Source of the DNA: Bacillota bacterium
Lineage (GTDB): Bacteria; Bacillota; Clostridia; Christensenellales; SZUA-584
Direction: 5' to 3'
Assembly (NCBI GenBank): GCA_023399095.1
Contig: JAEWQS010000134.1
Location: 1-64,000, forward strand
DNA length: 64,000 bases
In this document: piece by piece, positions 25,662-34,341 of the stretch
How the letters are laid out: the number at the start of each line of letters is the position of its first letter
How positions within the stretch are numbered: position 1 is the stretch's first letter
The notes under the pieces: model-generated
What the model was told of the DNA's origin: nothing
The model's input: only the letters and a program-made list of their open reading frames with translations
Databases searched by the model: none
Made by a program: the position numbers and the translations under genes

Positions 25662-27445
25662 TAGTTTTGTTCCTCCGTTTCTTTGTTAAGTATTTTATTG
25701 ATTTCCTCATCGGACACCACTTCAAAGTCGGCGTAATCGCCGTCCAGAAGGATATCGTCCATATCGAGGGCAAGGGGAATTTGGCCATGCATATATGGTG
25801 ACATACCGCCGTCCGCAGTCAGTTTGATGTTGGGGTGGCGCAGGATGTCGTATTTGCCGTCCTGCACGGCGCGTTCACCGCGTATGAATAGCAGCGCATA
25901 ACGGTTGTCAAGCATGCGCACCTCATCCGGCATGTACAGCTCACGCCCGGCAATCTGCCAGTTTGTTGAGTAACTGCCGCTGCGGCCTTTGCTCTGGCCG
26001 TAGGTGTTGGTATCAATGGTCGCCTTGCCAAGCAGCTTGCTGATGTACTCGTGCGTGGACTGTTCGTTGCCGCCGAGGTAAACAAATTCATCGCAGTTGC
26101 CCACGATGGATTCCCATTGCTTCTCAAACAGCGCCTTGAGCTGCGCGAGGTTCTGCAGTATGATGCTGACGCTAATTTCCCGCGAACGCATGGTGGACAG
26201 TATCTTGTCAAACTCATCGGGCAGAGCCACGTTCGCAAACTCATCCATCACACAATGGACATGGACAGGCAGCCGCCCGCCATACCCATGGTCGGCGAGA
26301 TAGTACAGCTCCTGAAAGAGCTGCGTATAAAGCATGCCTATGATGAAGTTGAGTGACGAATCGTTGTCGGGGATCAGCGCAAACAGCGCTACTTTCTTTT
26401 CGCCCAGTGTGGGGAAGTCCAGCTCGTCATGGCTAACGACGCTCGCGATCTGTGGCAGATTAAATTTCTCCAGCCGCACGCCAAGGCTGATGAGGATGCT
26501 TTTGGCGGTCTTACCTGCAGCCAGCTTAAAAATGTGATACTGCTTAACTGCCAGATGCTCCGGGTCGCGCATCTCAAGGCGCTCGAACAGCTCGTCCAGC
26601 ACGCTGGCGTATTCCTCGTCCTCCTCGCGAACATCCGCTGCGCCGATCATCTCCATCACTATCGGGAAGTTCTGCTCATGCGGCGGCGCTTCGTGGACGA
26701 GGTAGAGGATGAGCGCTTCCATGAGTGCCGTCTCCGCGCGCTCCCAGAAAGGATCGTTGCTCTGTGCGCCCTTTGGCGTGGTATTGCGCACGATGTTGTT
26801 GACGAGCTTCAGCACGTCCTTGTCATCCCGAAGGTAGGTAAACGGGTTGTAGCCGTGCGAACGCTCCGTATGGATGAGGTCGAGTATGCGCAGCTCGTAG
26901 TCCTGCTGCTTGAGCAGATAACCCGTATCCCGCAGGATTTCTCCTTTGGGATCGAGCACCACGAATGACGTGTTGCACTGCATGACATTGGGCTTGGCGT
27001 AGAAGCGCGTCTTGCCGCTGCCACTACCGCCCACCACCATGACGTTGAGATTGCGCCGATGCTTGCGCCCATCCAGCCCGATACGAACGTTCTGCGAGAG
27101 TAGTATGTTATCGGGCTTGCTTTTGTCCGCATATTTACGGCAAAGCTGCTTTGAATCTCCCCACTTGGCGCTGCCGTGTTCCTCGCCCTTGCGGTAATTG
27201 CGTTTCATGGCGTAATAGATGCCGATGCCCAAGCCGTAGATCAGCAAGAAGATCAGAACGGCTTTAGGCGAATCGGCGCACCACAATATAGCCGTTGGGT
27301 CTTTCAGGCCGTTTGTGAATGCGGCTATGATGCCCGAAAGTCCTTGAGATAAAAAAGGAGCGACGATTAACGCCGCCCACACCACGGGGAGAAGCCCAAG
27401 TCCCCAAAGGACCAGGCTTGTTTTATTCGCATTTGGTTTATTCAT
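25661..27445 (-). CDS. virD4: VirD4-type coupling ATPase
   Basis: 594 residues. Two N-terminal membrane helices, Walker A VVGGSGSGKTRFYAKPN near 140, HCVMDEFANVALPDEF (Walker B) and a C-terminal QNLAQLKALFEKQWESIVGNCDEFVYLGG segment typical of TraG/VirD4 proteins. It brings the relaxase-DNA complex to the transfer channel at the membrane. It overlaps its neighbours on both sides by 1-4 bases, so the operon is tightly coupled. Confidence 0.93.
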   Translation of the reverse strand: MNKPNANKTSLVLWGLGLLPVVWAALIVAPFLSQGLSGIIAAFTNGLKDPTAILWCADSPKAVLIFLLIYGLGIGIYYAMKRNYRKGEEHGSAKWGDSKQLCRKYADKSKPDNILLSQNVRIGLDGRKHRRNLNVMVVGGSGSGKTRFYAKPNVMQCNTSFVVLDPKGEILRDTGYLLKQQDYELRILDLIHTERSHGYNPFTYLRDDKDVLKLVNNIVRNTTPKGAQSNDPFWERAETALMEALILYLVHEAPPHEQNFPIVMEMIGAADVREEDEEYASVLDELFERLEMRDPEHLAVKQYHIFKLAAGKTAKSILISLGVRLEKFNLPQIASVVSHDELDFPTLGEKKVALFALIPDNDSSLNFIIGMLYTQLFQELYYLADHGYGGRLPVHVHCVMDEFANVALPDEFDKILSTMRSREISVSIILQNLAQLKALFEKQWESIVGNCDEFVYLGGNEQSTHEYISKLLGKATIDTNTYGQSKGRSGSYSTNWQIAGRELYMPDEVRMLDNRYALLFIRGERAVQDGKYDILRHPNIKLTADGGMSPYMHGQIPLALDMDDILLDGDYADFEVVSDEEINKILNKETEEQN

Positions 27446-27630
27446 CGCTCTAATTCCTTATTTCGTTTTCTCTCCTTCCGGGTGGGCGCGTCCATCACAT
27501 CTAGCAGCGTTTCGTCCACAAAGTCGGTATCGCGCCCCTGTGCTACCAGCTCGTTGCGCGTTTCATTCAGTGAGCCGATGATGAGGCGCTGTTGGTACTC
27601 GTCCACCTCGATGACGCGTTTGTCCTCCAT
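27442..27630 (-). CDS. Small acidic/basic protein before virD4
   Basis: 62 residues starting MEDKRVIEVDEYQQRLIIGSLNETRNELVAQGRDTDFVDE and ending in a Lys/Arg-rich tail. It looks like a DUF5720-type protein usually found beside PcfB and VirD4. GGAGAGG lies 8 nt before the ATG at 27630; another ATG at 27636 overlaps the previous stop (TGATG). The frame is open further upstream but only as a shadow of the neighbouring gene. Confidence 0.7.
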   Translation of the reverse strand: MEDKRVIEVDEYQQRLIIGSLNETRNELVAQGRDTDFVDETLLDVMDAPTRKERKRNKELER

Positions 27631-27635
27631 CTGCA

Positions 27636-28511
27636 TCACCTCTCCGGCTGGTTTTTCTGCTGCTGCCGCTCGGCATACAGGTTCCTGTCCACGCGCTCCA
27701 TGATATCGCAGGCGGCTTCGCGAATACGGCCCAGCACCGCCCGCTTGCTGGCGGTATCCAGTCTCGCTACGCTGTCGGGTATCTGTTCGTTCGATGCAAC
27801 ATTTGAGATACCATATCGACGGCAAACGATATCCGCCGCGCAGCTTGATATAAAGGCATCACGGGACGGCTCGTCGGTCGTGTTTTCGGCATGGGCCAGC
27901 TCGCAGGCGATATGTGCAAACAGTGACTCGCCATCCATGTTGCGAGCAACATACATCGTGTTGTCCTTATCTGAATACAACGCCCCAATCTCCTGTGAAA
28001 CCGAATCGGTCACATTGATGGGAACGGGCGTATCCGTCACCAGCGCCTTAAGCTTTGAGCGAATGGAGGCTTGCTCGCGTTCGCGCAACGGCTTGCCTTG
28101 CGTCTGCGAGACGTCGAACACGCGCTTTGCATCGAAGCTGGTTCCCGTTGTTCCGTCCTCGCGCTGATATTCGCCGTTGGCCTCCAGCACCATCAGGGCT
28201 TTTTCATTGCGTTTGACGGAGCGCCCGCGCTGGTGCCAATCGTCGAAGCTCATGACATATGTGGCGTCCGGCTTCTGAGCCAGCACCAGCAGCGTATTGG
28301 CAACGCTTGTCCTGCCGAGCCGCGACTGCATACCTAGATAATCAGAAAGTGTCTTGGCGCTGGAAAAGGCTAAATCCGTCATGCCGTCGATGGCCTCGTA
28401 AAGCTTGGCACGTTCCGCCTGCTTGCGCTGTGCCCAGGCTTCCTTGTCAAATGGCCGGTCATTGTGAAATCCTGAGCTTTGGTTCTCAAATAAACTGTCG
28501 AAGTTCTCCAT
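27636..28511 (-). CDS. ArdC-like protein with altered zinc-peptidase motif
   Basis: 291 residues. The N-terminal half (SRLGRTSVANTLLVLAQKPDATYVMSFDDWHQRGRSVKRNEKALMVLE) resembles the ssDNA-binding part of ArdC-type antirestriction proteins. The C-terminal half has an ImmA/IrrE-like core where the expected H-E-x-x-H reads C-E-L-A-H (SLFAHIACELAHAE), so metal binding is probably lost or changed. It may protect incoming single-stranded DNA. Located between PcfB and the small pre-virD4 gene. Confidence 0.65.
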   Translation of the reverse strand: MENFDSLFENQSSGFHNDRPFDKEAWAQRKQAERAKLYEAIDGMTDLAFSSAKTLSDYLGMQSRLGRTSVANTLLVLAQKPDATYVMSFDDWHQRGRSVKRNEKALMVLEANGEYQREDGTTGTSFDAKRVFDVSQTQGKPLREREQASIRSKLKALVTDTPVPINVTDSVSQEIGALYSDKDNTMYVARNMDGESLFAHIACELAHAENTTDEPSRDAFISSCAADIVCRRYGISNVASNEQIPDSVARLDTASKRAVLGRIREAACDIMERVDRNLYAERQQQKNQPER

Positions 28512-28516
28512 GTAAT

Positions 28517-29305
28517 TTACCGTCCTTTCGATGAATTCTTATTTTTTCTTCTTCGTGCAGGCTGCTGATGGGTGGTTTGCCGCGTCTTGTCCTTTGCAGG
28601 AGCACTCGTTTGCTGTCGCGCATTCCTGATCTCTTTGATTTGTTGGCGCACGGACGGGCGCTCAGGTTTAGCGGTATCTTCTTTGGTTTTTGAGAAAGGC
28701 GCGAACGGAGTCGATTTTTCCGTCCCCGCCTTCGTAGGGTTTGACATATTCGTGGGCTGCTTGTGCTCAGTTTTCTTTGGGCCGTTCAACAGCTCATCCA
28801 GCAGGTTATCGTCCATGGTATGTCCGGTCTTTTCGGACGGTGGGATTGAGCGCTCCTTTTCGGTATCCGGCTGCTTTGCCTTGGTTTCTCGTGCCTTCTT
28901 GATATCCTCGCGGATTTTCTCCACATCCACAGTGGAGAGTGCGAACCGCTCCGCGATTCGGTTGACTTTGGCCGCGTCGTTGGCGTTCACCACGATGTCG
29001 CACAGTCCGTCCTGCTGCTTGCGGTTCAGTACGGCGGCGTACAACACACCATACTTGCGCGCTTCCTCCGCAAAACGTCTGAGTTCGCTTGTCTTGATGA
29101 CGAACACCTTGGTCGGCTTTCCGTTGAACGCCTGCATCCTCGTCTTGCCCTTGGTGCGCTTCTGATCCTTAAGCGCCGCGATGAGGAATGTGGCGAGTGA
29201 CAGTGCAGCTTTGCCTGCAAGATTGGTTGCCACCTCAATTCCTTTCACGGTCAGATTAGTCGCCATACTGACGACCTGTTCTGCCGCATCTCCTGTTTGG
29301 GTCAT
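28517..29305 (-). CDS. pcfB: PcfB/DUF3801-like transfer accessory protein
   Basis: 262 residues. The N-terminal 130 residues (EVATNLAGKAALSLATFLIAALKDQKRTKGKTRMQAF ... VFVIKTSELRRFAEEARKYGVLYAAVLNRK) fit the PcfB/DUF3801 family, which works with relaxase and coupling protein at oriT. The C-terminal half is a disordered Lys/Pro/Thr-rich tail. GAAAGGAG precedes the ATG. The leader carries one of the repeated terminator-like hairpins. Confidence 0.8.
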   Translation of the reverse strand: MTQTGDAAEQVVSMATNLTVKGIEVATNLAGKAALSLATFLIAALKDQKRTKGKTRMQAFNGKPTKVFVIKTSELRRFAEEARKYGVLYAAVLNRKQQDGLCDIVVNANDAAKVNRIAERFALSTVDVEKIREDIKKARETKAKQPDTEKERSIPPSEKTGHTMDDNLLDELLNGPKKTEHKQPTNMSNPTKAGTEKSTPFAPFSKTKEDTAKPERPSVRQQIKEIRNARQQTSAPAKDKTRQTTHQQPARRRKNKNSSKGR

Positions 29306-29344
29306 ATACTTCAGCTCCTTTCTTGTAATTTTGGGTATAAAAAA

Positions 29345-29366
29345 GACGCCTCCCGTAGGATACGTC
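29345..29366 (-). terminator. Leader hairpin before pcfB
   Basis: A 9-position stem with one mismatch and a TACG loop, followed by TTTTTTATACCC on the minus strand, 40 nt before the pcfB start. The post-hairpin bases closely match those at 45457-45474. Confidence 0.65.
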
Positions 29367-29449
29367 TGATAAATATGATTTACCTGAAGACTATATAGAT
29401 GTTTTGTCGATTTACCATTATTGGACTAACTTATTAATCCAAACTATCA

Positions 29450-30163
29450 TTACCTATTTGAAGTGAATTTTAATATATGGGATAGCAACTCTTCTTTATG
29501 TGTCTCAGTTATTTCATGCCCCCCGTTAATTTGATAAATATTAGCGCCGTATTTTTTTGATAGTTCGGTAAAAATAGTATCTGTATCTACCATGCTATCA
29601 TGCTTACCTAATAGAATAAGCACTTCATTTGCATTAAACATTTTTAATTCATCAATTAAATTATATCTTACTATTTTCTGATAAGACTGTCTTAAAAATT
29701 TAGTTCCATATTTCATTTCTGGAGTCTTCTTAATATAGATAACATAAAAATCCCTTATCTTGTTTCTTAATGGTTCAATCATTTTCGGGGTATTAATAAA
29801 TTTCTTGCTGTTTGTGCTTTTTCTTAATATTGCTGGGACAATTAAGATTATTGGCATTGAAGAATTAATAAATGATTTATATCTTACAGCCACTTCGCCA
29901 CCAAAGGAATTTCCTAATACAAAGTCAATCTTTAGGTTATTCGATTTAATATAATGATCAATATATCGAGCATAATCATTTAAGTCGTACGCTTCATTAG
30001 GTTCATCTTCTCCGCAAAATCCAGGAAAAAAAGGAGTATATACATTGTAATATTTTTCCAATATATTAATAAATTCTTGTTTGTTGTGCCATGGAGTAGA
30101 ATGGTTAGTAATTTTAGAATAACTACTATAACCCCATCCATGTAACAATAAAATATTATTCAT
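29450..30163 (-). CDS. Alpha/beta hydrolase
   Basis: 237 residues. NILLLHGWGYSS (oxyanion HGWG), nucleophile elbow GNSFGG (Ser), LLGKHDSMVD (Asp) and INGGHEITE (His) complete a Ser-Asp-His triad. No signal peptide, so cytosolic. Its first bases overlap the stop of the Mur ligase-like gene, so the two are made together. Very AT-rich compared with the transfer genes around it, so probably transferred cargo. The substrate is unknown; an ester, amide or peptide made by the partner is likely. Confidence 0.75.
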   Translation of the reverse strand: MNNILLLHGWGYSSYSKITNHSTPWHNKQEFINILEKYYNVYTPFFPGFCGEDEPNEAYDLNDYARYIDHYIKSNNLKIDFVLGNSFGGEVAVRYKSFINSSMPIILIVPAILRKSTNSKKFINTPKMIEPLRNKIRDFYVIYIKKTPEMKYGTKFLRQSYQKIVRYNLIDELKMFNANEVLILLGKHDSMVDTDTIFTELSKKYGANIYQINGGHEITETHKEELLSHILKFTSNR

Positions 30164-31500
30164 ATTTTGATTCCTTTCACTTTGTAAGTATAGTCATAAT
30201 TAATCAAATTATTATAATCCAACTCGCTAAATGTATGAAAATAGCCACTATAAACATACACTATTTCGTTGTTAATTCTCTCAATAAAAGAATGGTCTTT
30301 TACTAATTCTACATTTTTAAGTTGTTTTAAGGCGTTAATATAATCATCTCCAATATCATCGAAAACGTATACTTTCCCAAATTTTTTGATATTATTTATT
30401 AACAACTTTACGTCTGTAAATGTGGATTTTGCTCCTATTTTTCTAAGTATTAAAGTTTTATTTTTAGCTTTATCATCAGCTATAGTTGCAAGCCTTGAAT
30501 TATGAACTGTTTCTCCTAAGAATGTTATAGGTTTGCTATTTATTTCAGATCTTATAAATCTATGTTCAACGGGTACGAACTTGATTATTTGATCTTGTAT
30601 TTCATCTTTGCGCAACCCTAATTCAAAGGCTATATTAATAGCAATTACATATTGTTGTAAACTTAGATTTGTTTCTAAAAACGGTTTAAAAGTTATACCA
30701 CGATAAATATAACCTCCATTTTTTTTGACACAATCTAACGTATTAAAAATTTGAATTTTGTCATAGCAAACTGAATAACTTTCCAATTCAATTGGGAGAA
30801 AATTTATTTTGGATTTTTTAAAAATTTTTAATTTTCCTTCTACTATGTCCTTATAGGTTTTTAATCCAAGTTTACCAATATGCTCATTGGTAATGTTTAA
30901 TACTACAGCAATATCGGGGGAAAGTATATTAACCAAATTTTCTACGTGATTTTTAGCATAAATAGCATATTCCATTATTATGTATTCTGTATCATTTTTA
31001 AGATAATTCAACAAGTAACCTTTTAATAATAATGGAGTTATTCTTGATGAATAAATACGTAAAATTTTATATTTTTTTTCTAATAACCTCTCTATTAACC
31101 CAACACAGGTCGTTTTTCCAACGCTTCCTGTAACCCCAATTACCTTTGCATTATTGTTCGACATTTTGTACTGATGTAATTGATCAATAGCCTTCCTAAT
31201 GCTATCAACAACAATATACTTAGTATTTTTCAATAAATAAGGTTTTTGTTCTTTTTCAATGACAAAAGTAGCATTTGGTACATTATTTATTACTTTGTCA
31301 GCGTATTCCCTTAGATCGAAATGATTACACCATTCGTTTTTTTCTTCTTCCTCTGTACTATAATTTAAAAAATATAGCATGTTCTTATATTTTGTTTCAT
31401 CCTGCTCAAATCTTTGTGTTCTAAAAAAATCAAAACATAAATTTCCTTTGATATTTGCTTCTTTTATATCTATAATACTTGCGAGTTCATTATAATCCAT
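30160..31500 (-). CDS. Mur ligase-family ATP-dependent ligase
   Basis: 446 residues. P-loop IGVTGSVGKTT (about 122-132) and VVLNITNEHIGKLG are hallmarks of Mur ligases (MurC-F, FPGS), which join an amino acid or peptide to a carboxylate. The N-terminal 110 residues do not look like a MurE or MurF substrate domain, and the C-terminal domain is short. It is not a housekeeping cell-wall enzyme by context: it sits in a conjugative element with an alpha/beta hydrolase. Possible roles are small-molecule synthesis, cell-wall modification or resistance. AT-rich cargo. Confidence 0.7.
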   Translation of the reverse strand: MDYNELASIIDIKEANIKGNLCFDFFRTQRFEQDETKYKNMLYFLNYSTEEEEKNEWCNHFDLREYADKVINNVPNATFVIEKEQKPYLLKNTKYIVVDSIRKAIDQLHQYKMSNNNAKVIGVTGSVGKTTCVGLIERLLEKKYKILRIYSSRITPLLLKGYLLNYLKNDTEYIIMEYAIYAKNHVENLVNILSPDIAVVLNITNEHIGKLGLKTYKDIVEGKLKIFKKSKINFLPIELESYSVCYDKIQIFNTLDCVKKNGGYIYRGITFKPFLETNLSLQQYVIAINIAFELGLRKDEIQDQIIKFVPVEHRFIRSEINSKPITFLGETVHNSRLATIADDKAKNKTLILRKIGAKSTFTDVKLLINNIKKFGKVYVFDDIGDDYINALKQLKNVELVKDHSFIERINNEIVYVYSGYFHTFSELDYNNLINYDYTYKVKGIKI

Positions 31501-31593
31501 ACATAACCCCCCTTTTAGTGATTATAGACATGATGCAGGCATCTAACGTTATATTTCGACATAAATATTCCAAAACCCTTGTTTATATTTTCC

Positions 31594-32958
31594 TCAACGG
31601 AAAGGTTTGGCTTTATCAATCATCACATATTCCTTATTGTTTTGCCTCGGCTGCTTTAATTGTTCCTGTTTCTCTGAAATTGTCATAGATCGTTCCAAAA
31701 CAGCTTTGCATAGCTTAACATCCCTCCTAAGTGATTTGAGTTGTGTGGATAGTTCGCTAGTATGCTTACCAATATACGTACTGCGTTTTTCAGGGACGGA
31801 CGCGCGGCGCTTCTCATTTAACAGCGCCTTGCGTTCATCTTTTAGGGCATCAATCTGCCTTTCTGTATTTATACGGAAAGCTACAAGCTGCTCCTCGCTA
31901 TCAATCCCGTGCAAATGCAAAAACTTTGCCTGTTCAGAAATAGAATCTATAAGACATAAATCCTCACGCAATAAAAAAGGTGCCTGGCCTGCTGGTTGGC
32001 GCTGCGCCTCTCGGAGCTTGTATAGGTAGTAAAAATACAATGCACGTAGCCCTTTCCATGTGACGCGGGAAAGCCTGAAATCTCCACGCACCTTCACGCG
32101 TTTAATAATAGGCGGAGTAGGCTTTGGCGGTCGTTCCGGCATCCTTTGACTAAGAATGCGCTGCTTTATGGCTTCCTCGGTGTATTCGTCGCCAAGTGAG
32201 CGAAGCCGCACAAACCGTTCCTTACCCTGTGGCCGCACCTTTATATATTTGCCGCCCGTAACAACCTCATAACCCTTTTCCTTCAGGCTGCGGATGAACG
32301 CCTGAAAGCTCATGGATACCATTACGGCCTGATCCACATTCTCGCGGATGGCGCTGCGCCATGTGCGTTGTCCTTCATTCTCAGCTTTCCATTCAGCATA
32401 GTGTTTGGCTCTGCCGCACTCAGGATTCTCCACAATAGAAAGTCCGTACGCTCTGCATATTCTGTCGGATGTCTGCCGAAGCAACCGATATGACGCATTG
32501 CAGTCGTTATACTTCTTTCCATCCAAAAACGACACCGAATTGATCACGAAATGGTTGTGGAGATGCCCTTTGTCGAGATGGGTAGCGACGATGATTTCAA
32601 ACCGCTCTTCCCAAAGCTCCTGTGCCAATTTCACGCCGATCTCATGCGCGGTATTCGGCGTCGTTTCTCCCTTGGCGAAGGACTGATATGCATGAAAGGC
32701 TAGAATTCCATCCTCTTTGCAAAAGCGCCGCTTGGTCATAACCATCTGATCACGGGCTGTTTCAGGATCGCAGTTCAATCCGGTGACAAACAGCTTTTTC
32801 TCAGTCTTATGATCCTGCATCGTATAATTCATGACATCTCCAAGCCCCTGCAACTCGCTCTTGGAATATAGGGCAGCGTCAGTTTTCTCAGGGTTCTTTG
32901 CGTAGTTGACAACCTTGTCGAGCCTGCCTTTGATATCCCATATCGCCGTCGTAGCCAT
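31594..32958 (-). CDS. mobA: MOBP-type relaxase
   Basis: 454 residues. N-terminal relaxase domain with motif III HLDKGHLHNHFVINSVSF (three-His metal site, about 127-140) and a candidate catalytic Tyr in the first 30 residues (VVNYAKNPEKT). The second half is a charged coiled coil. It nicks oriT, stays bound to the 5' end and leads the strand into the recipient. Start at 32958 (MATTAIWDIKG) from AAGGAG 8 nt upstream. MobC lies 3 kb away, split off by the nuclease pair. Confidence 0.92.
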   Translation of the reverse strand: MATTAIWDIKGRLDKVVNYAKNPEKTDAALYSKSELQGLGDVMNYTMQDHKTEKKLFVTGLNCDPETARDQMVMTKRRFCKEDGILAFHAYQSFAKGETTPNTAHEIGVKLAQELWEERFEIIVATHLDKGHLHNHFVINSVSFLDGKKYNDCNASYRLLRQTSDRICRAYGLSIVENPECGRAKHYAEWKAENEGQRTWRSAIRENVDQAVMVSMSFQAFIRSLKEKGYEVVTGGKYIKVRPQGKERFVRLRSLGDEYTEEAIKQRILSQRMPERPPKPTPPIIKRVKVRGDFRLSRVTWKGLRALYFYYLYKLREAQRQPAGQAPFLLREDLCLIDSISEQAKFLHLHGIDSEEQLVAFRINTERQIDALKDERKALLNEKRRASVPEKRSTYIGKHTSELSTQLKSLRRDVKLCKAVLERSMTISEKQEQLKQPRQNNKEYVMIDKAKPFR

Positions 32959-32985
32959 ATACGCACTCCTTCTTGAAAAATAAAA

Positions 32986-33007
32986 AAATCGTGGTTGAAG
33001 ACGATTT
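32986..33007 (-). terminator. Leader hairpin before the relaxase
   Basis: AAATCGT pairs with ACGATTT around an 8-nt loop, followed by a T-run on the minus strand, 28 nt before the relaxase ATG. Confidence 0.65.
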
Positions 33008-33045
33008 CTTTTAGTGTAATGAACCATTCTATTCGGGATAAAGAT

Positions 33046-34341
33046 TTACATGTTAAAAGAAATACCATCTGTCTGTATTTCGACCTTGCCTGAAATGCCC
33101 TCAAAGGCATCCGGCGTCATCGTGTGGATAGGCACGATTTTTTTAGGATTGACTTCTATCATAACACGTCTGATATCGGATACCGACGCGTGGCCGCTTG
33201 TATGCAGCGATTTTATCAAAAAACCGGCGCTTTGTAGCATTTGCTCTAATTTAAGCTGGGGTTCGCTGTTGCGGTAACCCTGCCACATGGAATACAAGAA
33301 TGTTCCGTTTTCTAGCGTGCATCTTTCGATGTCTTTAATCATGGATGGGCGCACCAGCATAACAGCTTGATTCTGAACCTCTTTTAGTTTGTCTTTTGGC
33401 ATATGGAACGCTGAAAAGCGTTTCGCATATTCTCCACCAATCTCGTTGAATACCCTTTGCGTAAGATAATAAGGATAGAATACTTTGATATTTGAATACT
33501 GCTCGGATGGATAGGGCAGGTTGTTCCCGAGCTGGCGCAGCTCAAACAGCACGTTGGCAGTATATACGTCGATAACGAACAGCCGCTTTGCTTTCAATGA
33601 AGCACGAAAGAAACTAACCAGACGGTCGATGTTCTGGCTGGATGACTGAAACAGCACCAGCCCGGAACATTGGTTCATCATTTCGACAGCCTCATTTTCC
33701 AATTCTTCTTCCGTCAATACCTGCTCGTCCTGCCTACCAAACATTGTACCTTCAATGAGCAGCGCATCCGCGCCGCGCGGTACTTGGGTGATGAAACGAT
33801 CCAGGCAGACCGCCTTGCGTCCATGTCCGCGAAAATCGCCAGTGTAGATCACCGTTTTCCCTTCGTTGGTAATTTCAAACGCTGCTGCGTCAAACGCAGA
33901 GTGATCCATCAAATAGGGCTTGATCCGAAAGTCTCCTGCGGAGAACGGCTGGTACATCTGAAAGATATGGGCATTTAACGAAAAAGCGTCGCATATTTTG
34001 AACCGTTGCGAAATCTCGATCAATTTTTTCGTTCCAGCTGATATGAACACAGGGATGCTTTCATGAATATAGGGCAGCAACCCGTAGTGGTCGATATGCG
34101 CATGCGAAATGACCACAGCGTCAATCGTCGGGGAATCCCACTTGTATAATCCTTTTATATCGGGCAACACCCCAAGCGACAGGAGCTGCCCGCTGGGTAG
34201 GGAGGCAATATGGTCGTCGATGGGTTTTCCATGTAAAAACAGCGGATAGCCCGCATCCAGCAATATACGGCTACACGCCGTTCTGAGTTCAATGAGTGTG
34301 CCTCCGATTTCGTGAGTTCCTCTATAAACGGTGATATTCAC
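33046..34341 (-). CDS. Metallo-beta-lactamase-fold hydrolase (RNase J/CPSF-like)
   Basis: 431 residues. Motifs of the nuclease branch of this fold: GTHEIGGTLIEL, SHAHIDHYG (metal-binding H-x-H-x-D-H, about 80), VIYTGDFRGHG, then a beta-CASP-like part with SGHASVSDI and IVPIHTMTPD. This suggests cutting of RNA or DNA. It overlaps the preceding PD-(D/E)XK-like gene by 4 bases (ATGA), so the pair is co-made. The pair sits between mobC and mobA, where the transfer operon is otherwise continuous, so it is probably an inserted module, perhaps defensive. Confidence 0.78.
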   Translation of the reverse strand: MNITVYRGTHEIGGTLIELRTACSRILLDAGYPLFLHGKPIDDHIASLPSGQLLSLGVLPDIKGLYKWDSPTIDAVVISHAHIDHYGLLPYIHESIPVFISAGTKKLIEISQRFKICDAFSLNAHIFQMYQPFSAGDFRIKPYLMDHSAFDAAAFEITNEGKTVIYTGDFRGHGRKAVCLDRFITQVPRGADALLIEGTMFGRQDEQVLTEEELENEAVEMMNQCSGLVLFQSSSQNIDRLVSFFRASLKAKRLFVIDVYTANVLFELRQLGNNLPYPSEQYSNIKVFYPYYLTQRVFNEIGGEYAKRFSAFHMPKDKLKEVQNQAVMLVRPSMIKDIERCTLENGTFLYSMWQGYRNSEPQLKLEQMLQSAGFLIKSLHTSGHASVSDIRRVMIEVNPKKIVPIHTMTPDAFEGISGKVEIQTDGISFNM

